From NCBI GenBank assembly GCA_902553145.1, contig CACDKD010000007.1, positions 1 to 64,000 of the forward strand: a stretch of 64,000 bases of DNA, read 5' to 3'. Source of the stretch: an uncultured Gammaproteobacteria bacterium (GTDB lineage: Bacteria; Pseudomonadota; Gammaproteobacteria; Steroidobacterales; UBA11654). The position numbers and the translations under genes were made by a program. Below are positions 1-8,383 of the stretch, piece after piece; position 1 is the first letter of the stretch; every line of letters starts with the position of its first letter. Below the pieces are notes generated by a model. The model did no database searches and was not told the origin of the DNA. It saw nothing but the letters and a program-made list of their open reading frames with translations.

Positions 1-14
1 TTTTTCAATAGCCT

Positions 15-42
15 TTGGAGTATTTATTGAATATGCTATTAT
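15..42 (+). promoter_or_regulatory. candidate sigma70 promoter of the TonB cluster
   Basis: TTGGAG at 15-20 and TATTAT at 37-42 are separated by 16 bases and lie about 60 bases before the first gene of the TonB operon. This is a motif match by eye only; AT-rich DNA produces such matches by chance. Confidence 0.35.
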
Positions 43-103
43 CAATTCTTCCTTGGGACGAGTGCCCAAGCTTTCAAAAATAAACCATTTGGGGAATGTT
101 TTT

Positions 104-874
104 ATGAATAAACATAAAATTACTACCAAGCTGATTGTAGGTAGTCTTCTACTAGTGTCGATACCAATGATGGTTCCTGCAGAAACTCTGAGTCAAATTC
201 TAAATGCTCAAACTGAAAGGACATTGATGGCTCAAGAATCTCAGCAGCGTGTCGATAAAATAAGTGATCAAACTAATAAGCTACAAGACCAATATAGGGC
301 AACACTCAAAGAAATTGATGGCCTTCAAATCTACAATAAGTTGTTGGAGCTTCAAATTGAAAATCAAGCCAGAGTTAAAGTCGATTTAGAAAAATCAATT
401 GTTCTCGTATCTGTCATTAATCGGCAGATTGTCCCCACGATGACAAAAATGATTGATTCACTCGATCAGTTTGTTCAACTTGACGTCCCTTTTTTACTGG
501 ACGAAAGAACAAAACGTGTTGAGAGCCTCAAAGAAATCATGCAAAGGGAAGATGTCACAGTTGCTGAAAAATTTAGGAAAGTGACAGAAGCCTACCAAAT
601 AGAAAATGATTACGGAAAAACAATCGAAACGTACAAGGACACCCTTGAGGTTGACGATAAGACCCTGGAACTTGATTTCCTTCGAGTTGGGCGTGTTGCT
701 TTTATGTATCAATCTGTTGATGGAAAAGTTTCTGGTGTGTGGAATCAAAAAACCAAACAATGGGAAGATGCGAGCGACAATCGTAATGAGATTAAAATGG
801 GTCTAAGCATAGCCAAAAAGCAGGTTGCACCTGATCTGGTTATTATCCCTGTCGACAGTGCGGAGGTACTCTAA
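104..874 (+). CDS. DUF3450 family periplasmic protein of a TonB2-type system
   Basis: The 256-residue protein begins with a signal peptide (residues 1-26, ending in PAE) followed by a long helical, coiled-coil-rich stretch (about 30-110) and a C-terminal globular part, matching the layout of DUF3450 proteins. In Vibrio and Shewanella such genes precede the ExbB-like protein TtpC, ExbB2, ExbD2 and TonB2, exactly the order here. The ATG at 104 is chosen because GGGGAA lies 7 bases upstream and the signal peptide begins there; an in-frame TTG at 53 would bury it. The stop codon touches the next start, so it is first in a six-gene operon. Its molecular role is unknown; it probably acts in the periplasm with the next protein. 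Confidence 0.85.
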   Translation: MNKHKITTKLIVGSLLLVSIPMMVPAETLSQILNAQTERTLMAQESQQRVDKISDQTNKLQDQYRATLKEIDGLQIYNKLLELQIENQARVKVDLEKSIVLVSVINRQIVPTMTKMIDSLDQFVQLDVPFLLDERTKRVESLKEIMQREDVTVAEKFRKVTEAYQIENDYGKTIETYKDTLEVDDKTLELDFLRVGRVAFMYQSVDGKVSGVWNQKTKQWEDASDNRNEIKMGLSIAKKQVAPDLVIIPVDSAEVL

Positions 875-2233
875 ATGAAAAAGTCATATTTAATTATCCT
901 TCTAGGATGTCTAATAACTACTCCTCTTTTTGCACAGCAATCCGCATTGACTATTGATCAATTGCTCGAAAATGTAGAGCAGGGAAAGATCAATGACAAC
1001 TCTGAAAACAAAAAAAGAGAAGCAGAATTCAGGCAAAAAAGAGATCAACAAGAGAGTCTTTTATCTGAAGCTGATTCAACAAAAGTAAATGAAGAAAATA
1101 GAAGCACTCAATTAGAGGCAATATTTGAAGAAAATGAAGCTGAGTTAAATATTCTTCAAGACACACTCACAGAAAGACTTGGCGCTCTTAAAGAATTATT
1201 CGGTGTTATGCAACAAGTTGCTGGAGATGCCAGAACTAGGTTTGATAATTCATTGACAAATGTTCAATATCCTGATCGCAGTCCTTTCCTAGAGGATTTG
1301 GCTAAAAAAATCGGAAGTAACTCAAAATTACCATCAATTGATGAAATCGAAAGACTTTGGTATGAACTTCAAAGAGAAATGACTGAGTCAGGAAAAGTTG
1401 TCAAATTTACGACAGATGTAATTGATACCAATGGCAGCAAACAGTCAACAGAAGTTGTAAGAGTAGGTTCGTTTAATATTGTAGCCGATGGAAAGTACCT
1501 AACGTATTCTCCTGAGACTGGAAATGTTACAGAAATTCCGAGACAGCCTGAAGGTAGAAGATACACCAGCAGCACTTCAAATGTGTTTGATGCTGGAGAT
1601 GAGAAAGTTTCATTTGGTATAGATCCAACACTCGGTGGTGTATTGGCTTCATTGGTTGCGAGACCTAACCTAATGGAAAGAGTTCAACAGGGTGGTATTG
1701 TCGGTTATCTCGTGCTTCTGCTAGGAGCATTTGGTGTGGGTATCGCCATACAAAGGTTATATATCCTTATCGATGTTGATAAAAAAGTTACAGCTCAACT
1801 CAATAGTGATGTTATCAGTACAGACAATGCACTTGGAAGAGTTCTAAGTGTTTATGAAGAAAACAAGAGTGTCGATACAGATACCCTCGAACTGAAAATG
1901 GCTGAAGCAGTATTTAAAGAAACGCCTGAACTCAATAAAGGTTTGCTTATCATTAAAGTAATTTCTGTTGTAGCCCCATTGATGGGACTTCTTGGAACAG
2001 TGACTGGAATGATCAATACCTTCCAAGCTATTACACTCTATGGTACGGGCGATCCTAAACTGATGGCTGGTGGTATTTCGCAAGCATTGGTTACAACAGT
2101 GCTGGGTCTAACGGTTGCTATACCAACTACTCTTTTGCATACAATTGTTAGCGGAAGAAGCAGAAGGGTGAGTCAGATCATACAGGAGCAGGGTGCTGGA
2201 ATCATTGCAAGTCATTCTGAAAAATCATCATAA
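875..2233 (+). CDS. MotA/TolQ/ExbB proton channel family protein, TtpC-like
   Basis: The 452-residue protein has a signal peptide (residues 1-20, ending LFA), a periplasmic coiled-coil region (about 30-110, rich in Glu, Lys and Gln), a membrane segment near 270-295 and a C-terminal ExbB-like channel domain with segments near 355-380 and 400-428, including the GLLGTVTGM motif typical of ExbB/TolQ. This enlarged ExbB with an N-terminal periplasmic domain is the TtpC type that vibrios need for TonB2 function. A strong GGAGG at 862-866 precedes the ATG, which directly follows the DUF3450 stop codon. It should sit in the inner membrane and couple proton-motive force to the TonB complex. Confidence 0.88.
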   Translation: MKKSYLIILLGCLITTPLFAQQSALTIDQLLENVEQGKINDNSENKKREAEFRQKRDQQESLLSEADSTKVNEENRSTQLEAIFEENEAELNILQDTLTERLGALKELFGVMQQVAGDARTRFDNSLTNVQYPDRSPFLEDLAKKIGSNSKLPSIDEIERLWYELQREMTESGKVVKFTTDVIDTNGSKQSTEVVRVGSFNIVADGKYLTYSPETGNVTEIPRQPEGRRYTSSTSNVFDAGDEKVSFGIDPTLGGVLASLVARPNLMERVQQGGIVGYLVLLLGAFGVGIAIQRLYILIDVDKKVTAQLNSDVISTDNALGRVLSVYEENKSVDTDTLELKMAEAVFKETPELNKGLLIIKVISVVAPLMGLLGTVTGMINTFQAITLYGTGDPKLMAGGISQALVTTVLGLTVAIPTTLLHTIVSGRSRRVSQIIQEQGAGIIASHSEKSS

Positions 2234-2259
2234 TTGACTAAGCAATCGGATCATTAAAG

Positions 2260-2778
2260 ATGGGTGATGTAATTATAGCAGTCAGAGACTTCCTAGAGAT
2301 GGGAGGCCAAGTTCTGAATATAATTGCTCTTGTAATATTCCTGATGTGGATGTTAATTCTTGAGAGAATCTCATTTTTTCAATCTGGATTAATTTCACAG
2401 AAAAGCTCTATACAGAGCAATTGGAACAACCGCTCAGATAAGAAATCTTGGAATTCAGAGGCCATTAGAGAGCAAATGATTTCTGAATTTTCCATGTCTG
2501 CAAATCAGTATCTATCCATCATCAAGACCCTTGTGGCTCTTTGTCCATTATTGGGATTGATGGGAACAGTTACTGGAATGATTCAGGTATTCGATGTAAT
2601 GGCTATCTCAGGCTCTGGGAACGCAAGATCTATGGCCTCTGGTGTCTCTAAAGCAACAATCCCTACCATGGCTGGTATGGTTGGCGCTCTATCAGGGGTA
2701 TTTTTTGTGACATTATTAAATCAAAAAGTAACATCTGAAGTCGATGATTTGGAAGACAATCTAACGGCAGACGAATAA
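2260..2778 (+). CDS. exbB: ExbB family biopolymer transport protein
   Basis: This 172-residue inner-membrane protein is a short ExbB of the TonB2 type. Three hydrophobic segments (about 18-36, 90-110 and 135-155) and the LLGLMGTVTGMIQVF motif match the ExbB/TolQ proton channel core, and the preceding paralogue carries nearly the same motif. It should form the pentameric channel around ExbD that harvests the proton gradient. The gene lies 26 bases after the TtpC-like gene and 20 bases before exbD in the same operon. The ribosome binding site is weak, so translation may depend partly on coupling to upstream genes. Confidence 0.93.
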   Translation: MGDVIIAVRDFLEMGGQVLNIIALVIFLMWMLILERISFFQSGLISQKSSIQSNWNNRSDKKSWNSEAIREQMISEFSMSANQYLSIIKTLVALCPLLGLMGTVTGMIQVFDVMAISGSGNARSMASGVSKATIPTMAGMVGALSGVFFVTLLNQKVTSEVDDLEDNLTADE

Positions 2779-2798
2779 ATTTTTAAGGTAAGAAAAAT

Positions 2799-3209
2799 AT
2801 GAGAAAGAATCTATTTCAAGCACAACCAGAAGAAGAAGCTGAAATAAACCTCACGCCAATGCTTGATGTTGTATTCATCATGCTGATCTTCTTTATTGTA
2901 ACGGCTTCATTTGTAAAGGAATCAGGCCTTGATGTGAATCGGCCTGACGCACCAACTGCAGTCAAAAAAGAAAATGCCAATATTCTGGTTGCAATTGGAG
3001 CAAACAATGAAATATGGATCAATAGAAGAAGAATAGATCCTAGAGCAGTTAGAGCTAATATTGAGAGAATGCATGCAGAGAACCCAGAAGGTGCTGTTAT
3101 CATTCAAGCCGATAAAAAAGCTTTTACTGAAACGCTTGTAACTGTAATGGATTCTGCTAGACAAGCAGGTGTGTATAACGTATCGATTGCAGCAAACGAA
3201 GGCGAATAA
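2799..3209 (+). CDS. exbD: ExbD/TolR family biopolymer transport protein
   Basis: The 136-residue protein has a short cytoplasmic N-terminus, one membrane helix with the NLTPMLDVVFIMLIFF pattern (its Asp, near residue 24, matches the proton-carrying Asp25 of E. coli ExbD) and a periplasmic ExbD/TolR domain containing the typical IQADK motif. It is the proton-relay partner of ExbB. AAGGTAAG sits well placed before the ATG. Length and position between exbB and tonB are normal for this family. Confidence 0.94.
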   Translation: MRKNLFQAQPEEEAEINLTPMLDVVFIMLIFFIVTASFVKESGLDVNRPDAPTAVKKENANILVAIGANNEIWINRRRIDPRAVRANIERMHAENPEGAVIIQADKKAFTETLVTVMDSARQAGVYNVSIAANEGE

Positions 3210-3224
3210 TCTGACTAATTTAGT

Positions 3225-3872
3225 ATGTCTGAACTAATACAACAAATTAGAGACACAATTGGGATAGATGATCCCATAAAAAGAATAGCAGCAGCTGGAT
3301 TCCTTTCCGTGTTCACAACATTTGGAATACTCTGGGTAATGCAAATACTTATTGCAACCGGTGAAGGGGCAATCACTTCAAAGTACGAAGGAAGATTTGT
3401 TGATTTTGTTCGAATCAAAAAAGATGAATCACTCGATACAAAAAATGCCAAACCTAAGAAGCCACCAGAGCCAGAAGAACCGCCTCCTGAGCCTGAACAG
3501 CAAATGGATGACATTGACACAAGCATGGAAACTGTAAGCATAGGCGCTGTTAATGCAAACGTCGATGTTGCGGCAGGCATCGGTGGATTTAATGCCGGTG
3601 AGGGAGAATACCTTCCTATCGTTAAAGTTGCACCAATCTATCCAAATAGAGCACTCTCAAGAGGCATAGAAGGTTACTGTATCATTGAGTTTGTAGTCAC
3701 AAGAAATGGGACAACAGCAAATGGAAAAGTCATCGAATGCACCAGCAGCCTTTTTGCTAATGCTTCACTGAAAGCCGGTGCTAAATTTAAATATAAGCCC
3801 CGAGTAATCAATGGAACACCAATTGATGTGCCTGGTGTTCAGCATAAGATCACTTTTGAATTGGAGAAATAA
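3225..3872 (+). CDS. tonB: TonB family energy transducer
   Basis: The 215-residue protein has one N-terminal membrane anchor (about 22-46), a short proline/glutamate-rich linker (about 77-90) and a C-terminal TonB domain beginning near residue 130 with the YPNRALSRGIEG signature. TonB spans the periplasm and pulls on the TonB box of outer-membrane receptors such as the one encoded at 24.5 kb. The linker is short, as usual for TonB2 types. The gene follows exbD by 15 bases, and its stop codon abuts the ATG of the TPR gene, consistent with one transcript. Confidence 0.93.
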   Translation: MSELIQQIRDTIGIDDPIKRIAAAGFLSVFTTFGILWVMQILIATGEGAITSKYEGRFVDFVRIKKDESLDTKNAKPKKPPEPEEPPPEPEQQMDDIDTSMETVSIGAVNANVDVAAGIGGFNAGEGEYLPIVKVAPIYPNRALSRGIEGYCIIEFVVTRNGTTANGKVIECTSSLFANASLKAGAKFKYKPRVINGTPIDVPGVQHKITFELEK

Positions 3873-5579
3873 ATGAAGAAGTTCTCGTTGTTTTTTATTC
3901 TGTCCTTTACTTTGGTATTGCTGCCAACTTTTTCATATATGCCACTGAGCAAAGCAGTAGCTCAGGAAGGGCAAGAAAGAAAAACAAAAAAAGTTGGAGC
4001 CATGACAGAAAAAGTAGCAAAAAAACTTTCTGCCGCACAGGAATTGATTGAAGAGGAAAAAATAGAAGAAGGCCTTAGGGAACTGAATGACATCATGGGT
4101 TTTAAAAAACTCACTGATTATGAAAGAGCTCAAGTTAACTATTTTTATGGTTATGTCGAATATCTGAAAGAAAACTATCAAGGAGCAATAAGTTACTATC
4201 GTAAAGTACTTCAAGATGAGAAAGTGCCTGAAGGCTTGGTTTCATCAGCCAGAACTACAATCGCTCAGCTTTACTTTCAATTGGAAGACTATCCAAGAAC
4301 AGTTTCAGCAGTAAATGAGATTCTAAAAAATCAAACAACGCCTAGACCCGATTTATACATCCTAAAAGGCACAGCCCAATATCAAATGAAGGAATTCACA
4401 AAAACGATTGAGTCTGTAGAACAAGCTATTTCATTGGCTGAAACAAGAAATATCGACCGTGTTACTCAACTCCAAAAGAATGTTACCTCAGCTGCGAGCA
4501 AATATAGAGTAAAATACGATCGAAAAGATATCGATTACATCTCTCTAGCCAATGAAGTCAAAAAAGTCATGAAGATTCAGTTGGATGGAACAAGAAAAGG
4601 TAATGATAGATACGTCCAACTTGAAGAAGAAATCAAGGGGCTCGAAGCAGATGCTAAAAACCTAGCGATTGGACCAACAAAAGAACAATGGTGGTTATTG
4701 CTCAGAGCAAGTTATTACGAACTAGAGCAAATGGATCAAGTGAAAAGAACTCTAGAAAGGCTCGTTGTAGAGTGGTCAAAGAAAGAATATTGGGTCCAAC
4801 TCTCTGCAATGTACTCGCAAGATAAACAGGAAAAAGAGCAAATAGCTGCTTATCAAACTGCTTATCATGAGGGATATCTTGAGAAGAGCTCAGAATTTGT
4901 GATGATGGCACAACTTTATTTATCGCAAGAAGCACCGTATGAGGCTGCAAAACTCCTTCAAAAAGCAGTCGATGATGGAAAGGTAGAGACAGACGATGAA
5001 AAAAACTGGATGGTTTTGGCTCAAGCTTGGTTTTTGTCAAAATATGATGAGAAAGCCATAGTTGCCCTAAGGGAAGCTGCAAAATTAACTGACGATGGCG
5101 AGCTTGATATGAGACTTGCAAGATCTTTGTCAAATATTGGAGACTATTCTGGTTGCATTGAATCTTCAAAAATAGGTATCACCAAAGGTTCGCTTAAGCG
5201 TTTGGATGAATCATACATTACAAAAGGCATGTGTGAGTTTGAAGCTGCTGAATACGAAGATGCGAAAGATTCGTTCGTTAAAGCTAAAGTGGACGCGGAA
5301 AGAAGAAATGATATTGCACTCCAAGCATGTGCTGATGACAATAATTTTACTCTTGATGAGCTACTGATAAAGATGGAAACACAAAAAGCCTTCATGGAAA
5401 TGGGTAAAGAAATTGAGGAAAAAGTTATTAAGTGTCAACTGCCGTCTTCTCTTAAAACAGTTCAAAACTGGACAACATTCTTAGAAAAAGAGGTAGAGCG
5501 GGTTACATTGCTACAATCACAGATAGCAGCCATTGAGGCTCAACTAGCATCGGGCGAGTCACAAGCTTTAACATTCTAG
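3873..5579 (+). CDS. tetratricopeptide repeat protein of the TonB cluster
   Basis: The 568-residue protein has a signal peptide (about residues 1-30, ending AVA) and then mostly helical sequence with several TPR-like repeats, for example around the YFYGYVEYLKENYQGAISYY and LRGLEADAK regions. A periplasmic TPR protein ends TonB2 operons in Vibrio and Shewanella, so this position is characteristic. Its partner is unknown; a scaffold for the DUF3450/TtpC complex is an inference. GGAGAA ten bases upstream and direct abutment with tonB indicate coupled translation. Its TAG overlaps the TAG of the convergent TauE gene by two or three bases, so no terminator fits between them. Confidence 0.82.
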   Translation: MKKFSLFFILSFTLVLLPTFSYMPLSKAVAQEGQERKTKKVGAMTEKVAKKLSAAQELIEEEKIEEGLRELNDIMGFKKLTDYERAQVNYFYGYVEYLKENYQGAISYYRKVLQDEKVPEGLVSSARTTIAQLYFQLEDYPRTVSAVNEILKNQTTPRPDLYILKGTAQYQMKEFTKTIESVEQAISLAETRNIDRVTQLQKNVTSAASKYRVKYDRKDIDYISLANEVKKVMKIQLDGTRKGNDRYVQLEEEIKGLEADAKNLAIGPTKEQWWLLLRASYYELEQMDQVKRTLERLVVEWSKKEYWVQLSAMYSQDKQEKEQIAAYQTAYHEGYLEKSSEFVMMAQLYLSQEAPYEAAKLLQKAVDDGKVETDDEKNWMVLAQAWFLSKYDEKAIVALREAAKLTDDGELDMRLARSLSNIGDYSGCIESSKIGITKGSLKRLDESYITKGMCEFEAAEYEDAKDSFVKAKVDAERRNDIALQACADDNNFTLDELLIKMETQKAFMEMGKEIEEKVIKCQLPSSLKTVQNWTTFLEKEVERVTLLQSQIAAIEAQLASGESQALTF

Positions 5580-6391
5580 GCGCTTACTAATATATCCAGG
5601 AACATTTTTACTGCTGTTACCGCAAGCAGAATACTGAATAAAGTCTGAAGTCTTTTTCTTTGAAACTTATGAGCGAACCTAACTCCGACTGGTACAAACA
5701 ATATTGTCAGAGGGACTATCAGTGCCGCATAAAAGAGGTTTACATAGCCAATTGAGTAATCAGGAAGGTTTGCTACTGATTGGCCACTAATCATAAATCC
5801 AATTGATCCAGGGACAGCGATTACAATACCAAGAGCGGATGAAGTGCCAATGGCTTTTTTTATCTCAACCCCCATATAGCTCATTATTGGTACACTTAAG
5901 TTTCCACCGCCAATGCCCATCATTGATGAAAATATTCCAATAAAGAATGGAGACGACTTAAGAATCGGATGCCGAATAACTCTTAGTGCTTCATCTTTTC
6001 TGCTACTAATAAACATCTGGTAAGAAACAACTGAGGCCAATGTTGCAAATAGGAGAGTGAGCCCTTTAAATGATGAAATTCCTGCAAGGTAACTCCCCAA
6101 TATTGATCCTAGAGCTATTGGAATGCACCATCTTCTAAATATGGATTCATCAAAAGAACCTCTTTTTGAGTGCTCAAAAGCAGACCTCAATCCAGTAGGA
6201 ATAATTATGAACAATGAAGTGCCAACTGCAATATGCATTATGATTGACTGATCAAAACCAAAATATGTCAAAAGGTAATAAAGCATTGGAACAATGACTA
6301 TTCCTCCTCCAATGCCCAACATCCCCGCCAATACACCTGCAACAGAGCTGGCCGAAGCAATGATGAGTAATGTGATTAAATCAGGTTGCAA
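5576..6391 (-). CDS. TauE/SafE family membrane transporter (sulfite exporter type)
   Basis: The 271-residue protein has about eight membrane helices and the repeated GMLGIGGGIVIVP and GMIGIGGGNLSVP-type motifs, one per half, that define TauE/SafE (DUF81) permeases. Members export sulfite, sulfoacetate or other organic anions; the substrate here cannot be told. Translation appears to start at a TTG (6389-6391): a perfect AGGAGG (minus strand, 6399-6404) lies 7 bases before it, and this ribosome site overlaps the stop codon of the upstream VOC gene, which suggests coupling. The gene converges on the TPR gene with overlapping stops. Confidence 0.88.
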   Translation of the reverse strand: MQPDLITLLIIASASSVAGVLAGMLGIGGGIVIVPMLYYLLTYFGFDQSIIMHIAVGTSLFIIIPTGLRSAFEHSKRGSFDESIFRRWCIPIALGSILGSYLAGISSFKGLTLLFATLASVVSYQMFISSRKDEALRVIRHPILKSSPFFIGIFSSMMGIGGGNLSVPIMSYMGVEIKKAIGTSSALGIVIAVPGSIGFMISGQSVANLPDYSIGYVNLFYAALIVPLTILFVPVGVRFAHKFQRKRLQTLFSILLAVTAVKMFLDILVSA

Positions 6392-6402
6392 AAAAAGTCC
6401 TC

Positions 6403-7275
6403 CTAGACACTGAGTATCTCGATTAATTCGCCACTCATTCCTTTGATTGTTTTTGCTTGAACATTTTCAAAACTTGGGATATTCGAATCATATGATTCAT
6501 CTAAAAATTCAGATTCATGTGCAATAAAGCTAACTATTGAAATACCAGGCGGTAAAAAACCATTTCGATACGATCTTGGGCCAGCATCAGATGGCATTTC
6601 ATCTAGCTCTATCAAAGACTGATCTTTGATTGCAAGGGCAGCAGATTTATATTTTGTATCTTCTGGGAGACCAAAAACCTTTGAGATCGCTCTAATTCTT
6701 GATTGCATCGGTGGTGCTTTTTTTATCGAAAACTTCTCATTCAAAAAAGACTGCATTTCATCAATATTTTCTCCAGCAAGTATCACGATGAATGTTTGAT
6801 CGATGTCGCATCTTGGAGTGGGGCTATCGAACTCATCTAATTTAGATATAAACTGAGTTAGATAAATTATCTCTTTGGACGGTCCCAAGATTTGCATCGC
6901 CCTTATTTGATCAGTGAATGACAAATCTGCAGGTTGCCCTATGACTTCGAATGGCGATCCAATTAATTTTTCTGCTGATTCATCAACGTCTTTAACTATT
7001 AATTCTGCAGCGTTCCATCCGAAGGTTCCAAATGGCACATAATCATCGTCAGAACTCTGTTCTACGAAACGAAAGAAAAAATCATCGGAGCTTTCTGGGC
7101 TCATATATACCATCTCGGAATTTTCAATACTCTGAGCATCCCAGCTTTTTGCTTGATCAGAGCTTACTCTTGTCGATGAAACCAGACGATATTTTAAATA
7201 TTTAGAGTAAATATCAACAACCCGATCTAAATCAGGGCTTGTTATCGTGACTGCCGTAATGCGACCTAGTTTCAT
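6403..7275 (-). CDS. two-module VOC (glyoxalase-like) family protein
   Basis: The 290-residue protein opens with the LGRITAVTITSPDLDRVVDIY pattern of a vicinal-oxygen-chelate module and carries a second, more divergent module in its C-terminal half. VOC proteins include dioxygenases, lyases and resistance proteins that bind a divalent metal; the metal ligands are not clear here, so no reaction is assigned. It is clearly a paralogue of the protein at 28.0-28.9 kb: the GWN, ILGPS and IYLT blocks fall at the same relative positions. It is cotranscribed with the TauE-type permease and lies divergent from the HMG-CoA-lyase-like gene, with an 83-base intergenic region that may hold both promoters. 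Confidence 0.72.
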   Translation of the reverse strand: MKLGRITAVTITSPDLDRVVDIYSKYLKYRLVSSTRVSSDQAKSWDAQSIENSEMVYMSPESSDDFFFRFVEQSSDDDYVPFGTFGWNAAELIVKDVDESAEKLIGSPFEVIGQPADLSFTDQIRAMQILGPSKEIIYLTQFISKLDEFDSPTPRCDIDQTFIVILAGENIDEMQSFLNEKFSIKKAPPMQSRIRAISKVFGLPEDTKYKSAALAIKDQSLIELDEMPSDAGPRSYRNGFLPPGISIVSFIAHESEFLDESYDSNIPSFENVQAKTIKGMSGELIEILSV

Positions 7276-7358
7276 TATATGACCAATTCAAAAGATAGAG
7301 AATATCACAATATTTGTATACACTTGATCAAATCTAAAAAACCAAAAGGAGTCAAACG

Positions 7359-8270
7359 GTGACAGAAGTTTCAATTTGCGAAGTGGGACCAAGAGACGGG
7401 CTTCAGAGCGAGCCAGAGCTCCTTTCAACTGAAGTTAAAAAGGAATTCATTACCAGATCTATCAAAGCAGGAATTAAAAACATCGAAGTTACGAGCTTTG
7501 TCCATCCGAAAAAAGTACCTCAAATGGCTGATGCAGAAGAGTTGGTTGCATCCTTGCCTCAACACGATGACGTCTCATACATTGGGCTTATTATGAATCA
7601 AAGAGGCTTTCAGAGAGCAAAAGATTGTGGAATCAAAGAAGTTGGAATGGTGATTGTTAGTACCGATACATACAATATGAAAAATCAAGGTGTAGTTACT
7701 CAACAATCCATCGATAATTGGCTCGAAATTTCTGATGAAGCTAAGTCATCTGGAATCAGAACAAATGTTCTTATTGCATGCTCATTTGGCTGTCCTTACG
7801 AAGGCGAGGTTGCTCCAGAACACATCACTGAGATAGCTGAAAAAGTCCTTAAGGGCAATCCTGATATCATTGGTCTAGCTGATAGTGTTGGTGTTGCTGT
7901 TCCAAACCAGATAAAAAAAACATTTTCCTTGATTAAGGAGCTGGCTCCCGATTTGCCATTGAGGACACATCTTCACAATACAAGAAACACCGGACTAGCG
8001 AATGCTGCTGCTGCTATTGAAGCTGGGGTCACAATTGTTGATGCATCAACAGGCGGTATAGGAGGATGTCCATTTGCACCTAAAGCAACTGGAAATATAC
8101 CAACGGATGATCTGCTATATATGCTTAACCGTTCTGGCATAGAAACCGGGGTAAATCTTAATCAAGTTGTTGAAAATTCTGAATGGCTAGAATCAGAGCT
8201 TGGTAGGGCTGTTCCAGCCATGGTTCCGAAAGCAGGAATTTTTCCAGAAAACGCTGAAATAAACACGTAA
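7359..8270 (+). CDS. hydroxymethylglutaryl-CoA lyase family protein
   Basis: The 303-residue TIM-barrel enzyme carries the full HMG-CoA lyase residue set: R12-D13 in GPRDGLQ, metal-binding H204 and H206 in THLHNTRNTG, catalytic C237 in the GGIGGCPFAPK loop and N246. The spacings H204 to C237 (33) and C237 to N246 (9) equal those I recall for human HMGCL (H233, C266, N275). The family cleaves 3-hydroxy-3-methylglutaryl-CoA to acetyl-CoA and acetoacetate in leucine breakdown, but relatives use other 3-hydroxyacyl-CoA thioesters. The start is GTG, supported by AAAAGGAG eight bases upstream. No other leucine genes lie here; hyuA and hyuB follow after 113 bases, so its substrate may differ. Confidence 0.88.
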   Translation: MTEVSICEVGPRDGLQSEPELLSTEVKKEFITRSIKAGIKNIEVTSFVHPKKVPQMADAEELVASLPQHDDVSYIGLIMNQRGFQRAKDCGIKEVGMVIVSTDTYNMKNQGVVTQQSIDNWLEISDEAKSSGIRTNVLIACSFGCPYEGEVAPEHITEIAEKVLKGNPDIIGLADSVGVAVPNQIKKTFSLIKELAPDLPLRTHLHNTRNTGLANAAAAIEAGVTIVDASTGGIGGCPFAPKATGNIPTDDLLYMLNRSGIETGVNLNQVVENSEWLESELGRAVPAMVPKAGIFPENAEINT

Positions 8271-8383
8271 AAAAAGTATGATTATTATGGATTTTTTTTT
8301 AAGGTAGTATTTCGAAGAAATCAAATAATAGATCTAACTGAGAAAGAAATTAACTAGTTTAGATTTAAAGAAAAGGAGAAATT

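Noticed and set aside
4702..5169. 155-codon minus-strand frame inside the TPR gene
   Set aside because: Fully antisense to a well-supported periplasmic TPR gene, with no domain or ribosome site.
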